DNA of 64,000 nucleotides, from the NCBI GenBank assembly GCA_963691655.1, contig OY829326.1, positions 26,276,878 to 26,340,877 on the forward strand, in the 5' to 3' direction. The position numbers and the translations under genes are program-made. The notes beneath the pieces are model-generated. The model was not told the origin of the DNA. It did not search any database and saw nothing but the letters and a program-made list of their open reading frames with translations. Source of the stretch: Toxonevra muliebris (lineage: Eukaryota > Arthropoda > Insecta > Diptera > Pallopteridae). This document shows positions 13,533 to 24,181 of this stretch, in pieces (within the stretch, counting starts at the first letter, position 1; every line of letters starts with the position of its first letter).

Positions 13533-14476
13533 TTGGGAGTATGAATGCATAAACTCGTAATTGTGACTAATTTTTTAATAAGATGAAGAATTGAAGGCAT
13601 TACTCGAAGAAGATTCATGTCAAACGCAACAAGAACTTGCAGAATCTTTAGGAGTTGATCAATTAACCATTTCTAAACAATTAAAAGCATTGGGAATGAT
13701 TCAAGAGCAAGGAAATTGGGTGCCGTACGAATTGAAGCCGAGAGACGTCGAACGACGATTTTTCACATGTGAACTGCTGATTGAACGACAGAAAAGAAAA
13801 GGTTTTCTGCATCGTATTGTGACTGGCGATGAAAAGTGGATACGTTACGATAACCCAAAGCGTAAAAAATCATGGGGACCGCACGGACATACATCAACAT
13901 CAACGGCAAAGCCGAACATCTATGGATCCAAGCTCATGCTGTGTATTTGGTGGGATATGAAAGGTGTCGTGAATTATGAGCTGTTGAAACCGAATGAAAC
14001 GATCACCGGTGACCGCTATCGACTATAATTGATGCGTTTGAGCCGAGCATTAAAGCATAAGAGGCCAGAATATGAGAATAGACACGACGAAGTTATTCTT
14101 CAGCACGACAATGCTCGGCCGCGTGTTGCAAGGTAAGTAAAAATATACTTGGAAATGCTGAAATGGGAAGTGCTACCCCACCCGCCATATTCTCCAGACA
14201 TTGCTCCTTCTGATTATCACTTGTTCCGATCGATGACGCATGGTTTGGCTGAACAGCACTTCCGTTCTTTCGAAGAACTCAAAAAATGGGTCGATTCGTG
14301 GATAGCCTCAAAAGATGAGGAGTTCCTTCGACGTGGAATCTGTATTCTACCAGAAAGATGGGAAAAGGTTGTGGCTAACGATGGACAATATTTTAAAGAA
14401 TAAATTTATAATCACTTTTTCACAATAAATGTCCAAATTACGAAAAAAATACGAGTTTATTCATTCATACTCCCAA
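13533..14476 (+). mobile_element. Internally deleted mariner element
   Basis: 26-bp inverted ends (TTGGGAGTATGAATG then CATAAACTCGT on the left, GAATAAACTCGT in the inverted right end, one mismatch) are flanked by TA at 13531-13532 and 14477-14478. At 944 bp it is about 350 bp shorter than a typical ~1.3-kb mariner. The missing DNA corresponds to the N-terminal part of the transposase. Confidence 0.93.
13582..14403 (+). pseudogene. Mariner transposase, N-terminally deleted, two nonsense codons
   Basis: Mariner transposases cut and paste their element in the nucleus with a D,D34D catalytic triad. All three aspartates are visible: TGDEKW, the D of QHDNARPR and the D of APSDYHLF. I count 34 residues between the second and third, the mariner spacing. 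The frame opens at about 13582 with [11 protein letters not shown], a segment normally about 100 residues into the protein, so the N-terminal DNA-binding domain is gone together with about 350 bp of element. Two in-frame stops, TAA at 14026-14028 (probably from CAA) and TAA at 14134-14136, interrupt an otherwise unshifted frame that ends at 14403. The protein ends with the usual RWEKVVANDGQYF-type tail. It is a dead copy, but of recent look given the near-perfect ends. Confidence 0.93.
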
Positions 14477-14479
14477 TAT

Positions 14480-15490
14480 ATTTTACAGCTATAATTTTCC
14501 ATAGTACCCAAACTTTACTAATTTATAGTAAAAATATTATATCGTTAGAATTTTCCATAGTTAAAACTTTATATCGTAGGAATTTCCAATAGTAACAATT
14601 TGATATCGTAAATATTTTTTATTGTTAGGATTTTCTCTAGTACCTAAAAATTTTATATCGTAAACATTTTTCCGTAAAATTTTTCTATATTAAAAATGTT
14701 GTATCGTAAGAAGTTTCTAAAAAAAACCAATTTATATCGTAAGAATTTTCGATACTAGGAAAATTTATAATATATATTTTCTATAAACATTTGCTATATT
14801 AAGAATTTTCCATGGTAAAGAATTTTCTCTACTAAAAATTTTTAACATTCAAAGTTTTATATCGTAAGAATTTTTAATAGAAAAATTTTTATATCGGGAA
14901 TATTGTTTTTCTCTGTTTTCTGTAGTAAAAACTTTGTATCGTAAGATTTTTTAATAGCAACAATTTTATATCGTAAATATTTTTTATTATTAGAAGTTTT
15001 TCTAGTACCTAAACATTTGTTACAGTACAAATTTTATATAAATAAATAAAAATCCACTGAAGAAGGCCTAAAATTTGCGCCGAAACGTTGGGAAAAAAGT
15101 ATGAAATAGTTAACTATTTGCGTATGAAAATTTCGACCAAAAAGCCTGTCATTATAATCTCGTTAACAATACATAAATTGGTCTAATAGAAAATTAAAAA
15201 TACAAATTTTATATTGTTAAAATTTTTTCCTTAAAAATTTTTTATATTAGAAATGTTATATCGTAAGAAGTTCCTAAGCCAACAATTTTATATCGTAAGA
15301 ATTTTTAATCCTAAGAAAGTTTGCAACAGGTATTTCTGTAGGAAAAGTTTTCTATGCCAAATTTGTTTTTTTTTTGTTAAAATTTACTTTAGTAAAAGTT
15401 TCTATATAATAATGGTTTTATGCTAAAAATTTTCTATAATAAAAATTTACCATAGACAAAATTTTTGTTCGAACAGTTTGATTACAAAGA
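14480..15490. repeat. Degenerate TATAGTAAAAATTT phrase array, block 4
   Basis: Many units here carry the variant phrase TATATCGTAAGAATTTT, different from block 1. This suggests local spreading of sub-variants. A Penelope-like segment at 15040-15143 interrupts it. From 15490 to 15978 the DNA is ordinary AT-rich sequence without a gene. Confidence 0.75.
15040..15143 (+). repeat. Penelope-like terminal fragment with hammerhead-like core, copy 1
   Basis: A 104-bp segment is shared, inverted, with 29041-29145. It contains CTGAAGAAGGCC, a short gap, then GCGCCGAAACGTTGGG. The CTGANGA ... GAAAC layout with a GGC/GCC stem is that of the hammerhead ribozyme motif known from Penelope-like retroelement terminal repeats. 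It also carries the 16-bp palindrome AAATAGTTAACTATTT. No reverse transcriptase is nearby. A complete ribozyme (stem III partner and cleavage site) is not visible. Confidence 0.5.
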
Positions 15491-15978
15491 AAATTCATTA
15501 TAGAGTAAAAGCAAATACAATAAATGTGTTAAAATTTAACCTTTAAAGGCAACTGCTATTGGTATTAAAGCTTCATACGATTTGAAAAAAAGAAGCATTT
15601 TTTCCTTATTATAATTCAAAAAATGTTTATATATTTTAATTCTTTATTTACATTTATTTATTTCTCAAATAAAATTTCTTATTTGTGTTTATTTGTGCAC
15701 ACTTTTGGAATCTTTTCAAAGCATGTTTTGCTACAATATTATAAATGTATGTGTGCATGTTTATATGTATGTATATGCAATATGTGTGTATACGACATAA
15801 AGAAATATTTAGTAAAATTCTCATATGTGTAACAAAAAAATTTAATTTAATTAAATTTGTGTTTAGCATTTGAATTGCCTTATTTAATAAAATGCTATCT
15901 AAACATGCCAGCATAAAAAAAGAGAGAAAGGAAGCAAAACAAAACTAACAAATTGTGTATTTTTTTAATGTGTCTATA

Positions 15979-17293
15979 CCCTGCAGTAAAATGAAGAACT
16001 AGAAGCGAAAAGCAACTAGTTGTATGTATAGTGCAAAAAGAGATTGGTACATAGACTAGGGCAAAAGTAGTGCAGCTAGTAACCAGTTTAAAGAAGAAAA
16101 TGCTCTTTCTGCTTAGTTGAATTGAAATTAGGGCACAAAGTATACAGCAAAAAGAGCACAGACAAAGTTTTGCAAAAACAAATTTCAGTGGTAACGGTAA
16201 TTTACAGTTATGACGCGATGCTACTTGTTTTTTGTTTTATTGTTTGATTGATTTTAGTTAGTTTAATTGTACTTGCTTGCAGTAACGCACGTGTGAAGTG
16301 AAGTAAATAAAAAGTAGGTGGTAACAAAAAATATTTATTAAAATAAAAAAGATGAGTGGCTCAAAAAGCAAAAGGCAATACAGAATATTAATAAAAAAGT
16401 GGTATATTAAAAATAGGCCCCCCGCAAATTTTGGGTATAATTAAATATGCTAATTTTTATTAATATTATTTCATGCAACCTTTAATTTCACCATTTACAG
16501 CTGCCATTACGACATTGCCATCAAAATGCCCTCCTGAAGATCAAATGAGAAAAACAAAAGAAAAAACATTTAAAAAAAAAATCATTAGAACGAAGATCAG
16601 ACTAAGGGTCTCATTCATTATATAATTATATCTTTTTTTAAGGATGTTCAAAATATTTCTTTTTAATCAATTTTTTTATAAACACTGAATTTTTGGTTTT
16701 TATAACTATATCTTTTTTTAAAACATGTTCAAACTAATTTTAATTAAACAATTTTTTTATAATCACTGAATTTTTAGTTTTTATAACTATATCTTTTTTT
16801 AAAACATGTTCAAAATAATTTTATTTAATAAATTTTTTTATAATCACTGAATTTTTAGTTTATATAATTATATCCTTTTTTAAAACATGTACAAATAATA
16901 AAATATTTTTATACCAAAAAAAATTTTGTAAATGAAATAAAAATTAAAGACCGAGCATTTAATCTACTAGTAGAAATATATATTTCATTCCGCAACTGGT
17001 TATATAACTGGTAACTAGGAAACTAGGCATATGACTACTTCCAAAAAGTAAAATCGGCAACTAGTTCTGATTTGTTCAAAATTTTATTAGTTCAGTAACT
17101 AGTAACGATAGGTACTAGTACTCTGACTGGTTGAAATGTAGTGCAGTAGGAGACAATTGTCTTCTCGTAGGACATTAACATTGTAAAAGAGGCAGTTGAC
17201 AGCATGTAAATGGGGGTTGCGGTGGAACCAGTACTGACTACTTTGCAACTAGTTGCTTTACTATTTATAGAACTAGTCAGTTTCACTGAAGGG
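15979..17293. mobile_element. CTAG-box element, copy 2 (longer)
   Basis: The left end CCCTGCAGTAAAATGAAG and the right end inverted, CCCTTCAGTGAAACTG, match the element at 5265-5918 in opposite orientation. ACTAGTTGC, CAACTAGTTGC and GAACTAGT boxes recur next to both ends. The 1315-bp body includes an 81-bp tandem array (16618-16912) that copy 1 lacks. The flanks read TATA on both sides, too little to define a target duplication. No transposase frame is present. Confidence 0.6.
16618..16912. repeat. Tandem repeat, 80-81-bp unit, about 3.6 copies
   Basis: The phrase TATAACTATATC followed by a T run and ACATGTTCAAA restarts at 16621, 16701, 16782 and 16863, i.e. every 80-81 bp. Each unit also holds TTATAATCACTGAATTTTTAG or a close variant. 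It lies inside the CTAG-box element. Confidence 0.85.
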
Positions 17294-17499
17294 TATATGT
17301 AGGTATGTGTAAATGTGTGTGACTGTGCATTCGTGCTAAGGCAATTTAAATGGTATTTTGCACCCAGTATACAAAAGATTTGATGCCAAAAAAAAAAAAC
17401 GGATTTCCCAATCAAAGGAACGATTATGATTTATTTTTCTATTATTGTCAGTTAGATTTCATTTAAGAGAAGCTCGACAAGATTGAAAGAAAGTAACAA

Positions 17500-17867
17500 A
17501 AAATGGAAGAATATTACCAAAAATTACTACAGTGAAAATTGACAACAGCGAAAATCTGCCACACTGAAAATTTAAAACTGCGGAACATTGAACACATTGA
17601 AATTTTTAACAGTTTAACTACAGAGGAAGTTTACTAAACTGAAATTGAACATAGTGGAAGTTTATTACAGTTCAAATTTACGAAAGCTAAATTTGACAAC
17701 ATTGGAAACTATCTACAGTGGAAATCGACAAAAATCAAATCTAAACACCGTTGAAATGTATTACAGTGAAAACTTATTGTAGTTAAATTTGACTGCATTA
17801 GAAATTTACTACAGTGTTAATTGGACAATGTGCAAATTTACTACCGGAAAATTTTACTTCAGTGGAA
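17500..17867. repeat. Degenerate ACAGTGGAAATTTACT phrase array
   Basis: About 370 bp are made of variants of CTACAGTGGAAATTTAC and GACAACATTGAAAAT with irregular spacing. The construction is like the TATAGTAAAA array but the phrase is different. Confidence 0.6.
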
Positions 17868-18498
17868 ATTTCAAACGCAATTTCCATATATCTTCAATAA
17901 GAAATTTTAGTATTTAAAAAAATAAAAAAAAATTGTTTCTGAATTTTAGAGGGTATTTTGGTTTAGGCTTACACCAAGAAAATAAGGTGACCAGGTGTAA
18001 AACAAATTAAAAATATTTCTTCACCACATCATAAGCAACAAGTATTCTCTGGGATCAAATGTATTTAACACAATATTTTAGAAGTTTTTATAAGTTAAAA
18101 ACAGAAAATATGCATTTTTCTTGAATTTTGCCTATTTCTCCATACATTTTTTTGCAAAAGCTTGGTCAGCTGTAGCTTCGGAAAAATATTCAAGGTGAAG
18201 TTATAACTTTCACATCAAGTTTGTTATTTTATCTAGGCGAATTTCTTATTTAAATGCAAAACAATTAATTTTACAATTTTTTGTTGATTTTCAAAAGCAC
18301 CTTCCAAAAAAGTATGTCTGTTCACCGGGCCTTAAAGTCAAGTAAAATACAATATTTTTTAATTATCTAAATGCAGTTTTAAAGTCAGTGCAAATAGAAA
18401 TATTAAACAGTGATTTCTTTTGGGGAAAATTTATAAATGTATTTTTGACGAATTTTCAAAGTTGCTGTTCGATTAATCGAACGTTGGGACAATATGAG
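17868..18498 (+). mobile_element. TTAA-target element, copy 1 (left end lost)
   Basis: Colinear in inverse with 35448-36131. The right end CGTTGGGACAATATGAG is followed by TTAA (18499-18502). The left terminus present in the other copy is missing here, so this copy is truncated or rearranged at about 17868. It contains the perfect 16-bp palindrome GTTCGATTAATCGAAC at 18467-18482. It has no coding capacity. Confidence 0.65.
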
Positions 18499-18502
18499 TT
18501 AA

Positions 18503-19140
18503 TAAGTTCCTTTTGGTAAGGAATAGTGCATATTTAGAAAACAATTACTCTTAAACGCCATTAAACATTTGTTTGTCCGCTGGGTGTAGTTTCTTCCATT
18601 TTATGTATTTTATTCACATACTTAAATGGACATGTGCAATTTTCAATTAGTAAAAAATATAAATACTACTTATATATGTATGTGTAATAATACGAAAGAA
18701 AAAAGTTCATATATACATACATACAACTATAAACACATACATATACCAAGTATGTATCTGCAATTATATACTTATGTATGCAAGTAGACAGCAGCTATTT
18801 CCTTTGGTTGGTAAATTTTTAACCCAAAACTGTTTTCTAAGAAATATATAAAAGTGATTCTTTTTTTGTTGTTGTTTTTTTCTTTTTTTTTTTTGTGATT
18901 CAACCTTTTTACTTTTAGTACACGTACATTTTTTTGGTGCTTTTTCTACTTTGTATGCTGTGTTTGTGTGAGAATGTGTATGTGTGTGTTTGTGTAAATG
19001 GTATAAAAATTTGTAATTAGAGTGGAAAAACACGCAATTAACATTACGTATGTTGAATTGAGCTGTCTACATTAAAAAACGTGTGTGAATGTGCGTATAT
19101 TTAGCTTTGTAGATGTGTGTGTGTGTGTGTTTGAACACTA
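18503..19140. other. AT-rich non-coding DNA with simple repeats
   Basis: TATG/CATA runs at about 18660-18760 and GT-rich stretches at 18955-19132 are present. No gene or transposon end is supported. Confidence 0.5.
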
Positions 19141-19317
19141 AAGTACACGTTTTTATGCTCACTCTCTTTCTCTTCCTCTCTGTGTGTGTCTCTTTTCCCA
19201 AGTACACGTTTTTATGCTCACACTCTCTCTCTCTCCCTATCTTTGTGTTTACCTCCCCAAGTACACGTTTTTATGCTCTCTCTCTCTCTCTCTCTCTCTT
19301 TGTGTCTCTCTGCCCCC
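19141..19317. repeat. Tandem repeat, 59-bp unit, 3 copies
   Basis: The block AAGTACACGTTTTTATGCTC starts at 19141, 19200 and 19259, exactly 59 bp apart. Each is followed by a CT-rich run of similar length. The two overlapping open frames here are products of the CT runs and not genes. Confidence 0.9.
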
Positions 19318-19929
19318 TTTTCTATGTTTCGTTTTTACCAAATTTAATACTATGCTGCGCTTTTATATGACCTCAATCTTTCTTTTGTATTTTGTAATTT
19401 AAGCTAACAGCAACAGCAGCAGCCATTTTCCCATTTCCAAGCGTATGAATGTGTGTGAATGCATTAATTTATGCTTTATATACGTAAGCGCATGTGAATA
19501 TATGTGTGTTTTTGTGTGTGCTATCAAAGTTCTGTAAGTGTACACCATTTAAGCTGGACTTTGAATTATTGCTTCGGTTATTGTTTTTGCTTTATTTTTC
19601 TTTTTTTATGGAAGTAATTTTGTTATTGTTTTTTGCTGTTGCTCTATGCTGTGCATAATAAATATAATTCATTTTATATATTATTAAAAAAAAATGCTTC
19701 TCATGTTTTTTTTTTGTGTGTGTATAATTCATGCAAACCAATGTATAAAGGATTAAAATTGTCATTATTTTTAATTAAAAAAATTATAGTTTCTCTTTAT
19801 TTTTACACACAGCGTATTTGTAAATTAATTGCTGAACATGGTTTGTGTTTGAACACTGGTGTTCTAAGCTTTTCTTGATTTTTTCGTACTCAATTTATGA
19901 AAAAGAATTAGGTGTGGTTTTCGAAGAAT

Positions 19930-20690
19930 ATCGATAGATATCAGTTTAACCGTGTTCAAATGCAATTCATGTAATTTTCGAACATGCTCAAGTGCGTAAG
20001 GATAAAAATTCTTAAGTGTTTAAAAACTTCAAAAACGAAACCTGTTGTTTTTGACCACGTACAAATGTTAATAGGCCTAGAATGCTAAGTAAGAATGTTA
20101 GTATTCAAATATGAAATGTGCAAAAGTGCAAAAACAAGCAAAAGTGCGAATATATGAGTGTCCGAAAATGGGCTTTAAAGTTGTTGAATATGCTCAAGTG
20201 TGAAATATCAAAGTGGTTTGCACAACGAAAGTACAGCAAGTGTTCTGTTTATGAGTATCAAATACTAACCCTGACATTTTTGATTAAGCCAAAGTGTAAA
20301 AATAACAAAAATAGTCAACCAATAAAAACATTGAAAAGGTTTTGTGTGTAAATGAATGTTCAAATAGGAGCCCCGAATCTCATAACAAGTGCAAGTGAGA
20401 AAACTTAAAAAACGCTCAGGCAATGAGTGGTCAAATATGAGTTTTATTTACTTGATTGAATAAGTAAATAAGCAAAAATGTTTATAATGTTCAGTTCGTG
20501 AGTGTGCAAATTCGAAATTAAAATGTTCAGTATTTAAATTCGAAGTCTGATGTTCATGTGCAAAAACAAAGAAGCTGGTTTCACATTAGTGTTCATATAT
20601 AAAATCTGTTGTTCGTCAACATAAAGCACAAGAGTGTTCAAATACGAGCCCTGACGCACATAGGCATCTTCACATTACAGTAAACTAAGA
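19930..20690. repeat. Degenerate GTTCAAATACGAGCCCTGA phrase array
   Basis: Phrases such as GTTCAAATAGGAGCCC, GTTCAAATACGAGCCCTGA, AAGTGCAAAAACAAG and GAACATGCTCAAGTG recur irregularly. The same vocabulary returns at about 20810-20920 and 23480-23830. It is a decayed array, not coding, although a 77-codon frame crosses it. Confidence 0.5.
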
Positions 20691-20714
20691 ATAATAAGTG
20701 CAAAATTCTCATGC

Positions 20715-20759
20715 ACTAGATATTCCAAACACTTCATGCGTGTGTTTGGAATATCTAGT
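20715..20759. repeat. 45-bp perfect hairpin
   Basis: ACTAGATATTCCAAACAC at 20715-20732 is followed after 9 nt by its exact inverse at 20742-20759. There is no second copy in the window and no flanking duplication I can define. Confidence 0.8.
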
Positions 20760-21136
20760 AAAACAAAGTATGAACACATAGTAAATATGTTTCAACAATG
20801 AATGTTCACAAACATGTTGCTGTTTTACTTCCATGAAAAAAAATAGCTGGCGCAAATATACATGAACATGATTGTACAAAGTGTTCCACTAAAAATTTAT
20901 TCAAGTTCCGAAAATGTTCAAGACTGTTAAAAAAAGAATTCGATATTGGAAAGAAAGAAATTTATTTTATTTATATTTACACAAATATTTGATTTCTCAG
21001 TAAATAAGGAGTGAGATCGAAAAAATCTTAACACATATAAAAATCGATAATTCTTAAACGGTTGATCTTAGAGTTTTTATTTTTTTTTTTATTGATAATA
21101 TTTTACAAATTACAGAAAAATATATCTTTTATAGTT

Positions 21137-22204
21137 CTAACCTCTATTTATGAACTCGTGGACCTTTTTTGGTAAGCCTTCCATTAGAGATTTGATAGTT
21201 GTTTCGGGCCCCTTTTTGAACAGTTTGCCCATCTTCTTTTAAAATCTTCGATATTTTGGGACACCTTTTCTATGCTCTATAAGTTTCTTTTCACAAGAGC
21301 CCAATATCTCTCCACTGGTTTTAGCTCCGGACAATTTGGAGGATTGGCCTCTCTTGGTACAAAAACTATGTTATTACTTTGGTACCACTCCAAAGCTTTC
21401 TTGCCGTAGTAACATAATGCCAAATCGGACCAAAAATATGTGGACACATTGTGCTCTCTTATGGAAGGAAGAAGTCTTTTTTTAAAACATTCTTTGATGT
21501 ATATTTCGGTATTTATAGAGCCCACTGTAACAAATGACTTGCTTCTTTTGCCGCAACTGCATATAGCTTGCCATACCAGGAATTTTTTAGGAAATTTTGT
21601 CTGCTTTTGGATTCTAAATTCGTCGCCTGAGAATTGATTTGGCGTATGTGTGTACAAATTCATATACTTATACGCCAAATCAATTCTCAGGCGACGAATT
21701 GTTCTTCGACATTTTCTCGAGCATCGGCAACATAAAAATTTTGACCCGGGAGCTGCGTAAAATCTGCCAGTACATACGTTTCGTCGTCCATTATACAACA
21801 TGAATGCCAAATTTTTGTATGAAATTCGATTTCAATTTCCGAGCCCTACTTTTGACGTCTAAATTTTTTGCAGCATTCCTGTCTGAAACTTTTTGGACTT
21901 TGTATGTTTTCAAACCTGCATTGGCTTTAACTTTTCGCACCAAATAGTCACAGCACTGGGCTAACCAGGCAGCTTTTCTGCCAGATGTGTTTAGAGATCT
22001 TTTCAATAAGCTTTCTATTTTCTTGGCTTTCCCAATATCATGTGGTCTTTGTTTCCTTCCCGAACCAGGTTTCCTGTTTAATAACATTGGAAACAGTTTG
22101 ACGGCAGACCTTCAACTCTTTGGCCAATTTTTTCTAGGACCAATTTGGTTTTTTTTTTTTAAATTTTTAATAATTTTAAGACGTACTTCTTTTTCTTCAC
22201 TCAT
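21137..22204 (-). pseudogene. DD37E transposase, family 1, frameshifted and split by a hairpin insertion
   Basis: This is a transposase of the IS630-Tc1-mariner superfamily. From the ATG at 22204 it runs MSEEKEVRLK through a helix-turn-helix region, GSGRKQRPHDIGKAKK, then MDDETYVLADF (first D), LVWQAICSCGKRSKSF, FWSDLALCYY (second D) and PNCPELKPVERYW (E). I count 37 residues between the second D and the E, which is the DD37E spacing known from mosquito ITmD37E elements. A TAA after HVV and a frame change near 21790-21810 separate N- and C-terminal halves. A 76-bp palindrome sits in the codons after NVEEQF. The family relation to ITmD37E is inferred from spacing and motif style. Confidence 0.88.
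21621..21696. mobile_element. 76-bp palindromic mini-element, copy 2, inside the DD37E transposase
   Basis: Sequence and length equal the copies in the R family. It is bounded by AATT on both sides (21617-21620 and 21697-21700). The sister DD37E copy at 27168-28407 reads straight through TTCTAAATTGTTCTTCG with a single AATT, giving a direct empty site and proving insertion with a 4-bp target duplication. Confidence 0.95.
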
Positions 22205-22358
22205 ATTGATCAAACTCACAATAAATCAACATGTCTGTCATTAAAAAACAACTGACATATTTTTCAAAGATAACTAGATCAAAGAAATTTTTAAATTTAC
22301 ACCCAAAAAAAGTTATTAGGTAAAATGTGTGTTAAGGTTTTTTCGATCTCACTCTTTA

Positions 22359-23839
22359 TATGAGAATGACTTAATAATTTTATTTAAAGGCTCGTTTTTC
22401 AAACAAATAATGCTACAATAGACATTCAAGCGTTAAATAAAAATACACCTATTTGGTTGCTTTTTCATGTCTATACTCCATGCACTCGATACCCTTTATG
22501 TATACAAATGCGATTTTAAATATCACATTACAGTGCAGTCTGAAAATAATTCAGTATTCCTGGCTGTTCCTTTTGTAGCAACAACAGCAACCAACCATTG
22601 TGAAATTGTCATTGTATTATATCGTGCCCTGGCAATTGTATGAGCATTTGTTTTTAAACAAATTTTATTAGGGATGAAGGCAGCAATCGATAGGCATTTC
22701 AAATGAGAAACAAACAAATACTTGTAACTATTTAGTTTGCAATTGAGTTTTTAGTTGGCACAAAAAAAAAAAATAAAAAAAAATAGCTATACAAACTTAT
22801 GCTTTCATATGCAACACACAATTTGCCTTTAGCCTTTTATGCCGCTAGCCAATTTGAGGCAATTGAAGCCATAGTAGAAATGTTTAAAGGGGGAAAAGAA
22901 AAACCTAGAGAATCACTCAAAATTTAGTGCACACAAATAATGCAGTGTTTTTGTATTTTTGTTTCTTTTTTTATTTGTACTTAATGCTGTGTAAAATTCA
23001 ATTTTCAATTGCTTGGTAAATATTCGTCAAAGTAGTCAAAAGTATCTCAACTCTACTTAAATCATTTTCAGGTGAAAGGGTAAAAGGTTGAAAAACAGAA
23101 ATTGTGTATTGGTATACAAATATGAACAGTCAATAAAGAAAAGCATGTACAGGTATAGGTTTACTTGTTCATACTAGCTAAGCGGAACAAAGTTTATTGA
23201 ATTGCATTAAATTGATTGATGCTGTCAAAGAAAAAAAAAAAAAAAAACAAAATAAAAAAAAGTAAATTGCTTTAGTTAGTGTGCTGCCAAACTTATGGTA
23301 AAACAAATTTGGTTGCTATTATGGAAATATAATACACTTAAATTTTTCGCATGCATACCTAAGCTATTTATTTAATTACATTATATTGAACAGGTACTTA
23401 TATTTTCAAAAGAAAACAATGTAGGTTCACTGAATTGGGTAAAGGTTTCAAAAGGGTTTAAGTGGTTTCGTTTAGTTCAAATGCAATGAATATAATGAAT
23501 AGTCGAAGTTTTTTAATGGGAATGAATGGAACAAATAATATCAGCACATGTTTGTTCAAATACGATACAGATCTTTCATGAGTAAATATAAATACAAAGA
23601 TATAAAGGATGTTAATTATACGAGTGTTTAAATACAAAAAACTGATGTGAATTAGAGATTAGAAATATTAAGTACATAAGTTGCCAAATCTAAACTTAGA
23701 TTTTTTTTGGCATATACAATATTAATTATACGAGTGATCAATTATGAATACGCAAGTGCTCATATATAAACCCTGATTTTCTTGAACACATTGAGCGAAA
23801 ATTCTCTAGATTTTAAATATGAACGCTATTATTTTGTAC
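22359..23839. other. AT-rich non-coding DNA
   Basis: No gene seen. Weak GTTCAAATACGA-type phrases occur at 23480-23830, as in the array at 19930-20690. A poly(A) run lies at about 23229-23247. Confidence 0.5.
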
Positions 23840-23912
23840 GAGCATACCAAACGCCGCCTTAGCCTTGCTGATCCTGCTGCTCAGATCTGCCTCGGTGCCA
23901 CCAATAAACTCG
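23840..23912 (-). pseudogene. LINE reverse-transcriptase C-terminal scrap
   Basis: The minus strand encodes GGTEADLSSRISKAKAAFGM. This is the widely conserved segment just after the palm/thumb of non-LTR reverse transcriptases, where the phrase YLGS..GGTEADV..RI.KA..AF.. is usual. Only about 24 codons are recognisable. Confidence 0.6.
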
Positions 23913-24020
23913 AGTCTAGTACAAATATTCCAATTTTATTTTCAAAATCAGTTGTCGGTTAAGTTAACGCAACATTCGCACAGAACAAAATATCGTTTGA
24001 AAAAATTGCTAACACCGAAG

Positions 24021-24181
24021 TCACCGTTCCTGACTTTTTCTCGTGGGGATACTTCATAAGTCAAGTTTATGTTCATATACCAGAGTCTCTTGAACAACTT
24101 GAGGCCAACATACGCAAAGAAATCGCTAAAATTTCACATGAAACACTTCAAAAAGTGAAAAATGCTAAGAAGAAGAGCTGA
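24021..24181 (+). pseudogene. Mariner-like transposase C-terminus
   Basis: One frame reads VTVPDFFSWGYFISQVYVHI then PESLEQLEANIRKEIAKISH and ends at TGA (24179-24181). The order PDFFLWGYLK..VY..P.SL.EL...I..EI is typical of the C-terminal third-aspartate region of a mariner-like transposase group common in insects. The D of PDFF would be the third catalytic residue. Nothing upstream of 24021 can be joined with confidence, so it is a truncated relic. Confidence 0.75.

Larger units (their letters stand above)
21007..22356 (-). mobile_element. DD37E transposon, family 1, copy 1
   Basis: The ends AGGAGTGAGATCGAAAAAAT and AAGAGTGAGATCGAAAAAAC (inverted) continue with CTTAACACA and are flanked by TA (21005-21006, 22357-22358). 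Sister copies with the same ends lie at 27168-28407 and 44544-45856. At 1350 bp this copy is full length plus an 80-bp gain, the 76-bp hairpin with its AATT duplication at 21617-21700. Confidence 0.93.

Noticed and set aside
14131..14139. AGGTAAGT donor-like site in the mariner element
   Set aside because: It lies in the transposase frame next to a nonsense codon, with no pyrimidine tract or partner acceptor.
9095..15490. CRISPR-like array in the phrase repeats
   Set aside because: Units are irregular, without fixed repeats and unique spacers, and the DNA is eukaryotic.
19113..19402. Two overlapping open frames of 72 and 85 codons
   Set aside because: They are translations of the 59-bp CT-rich tandem repeat.
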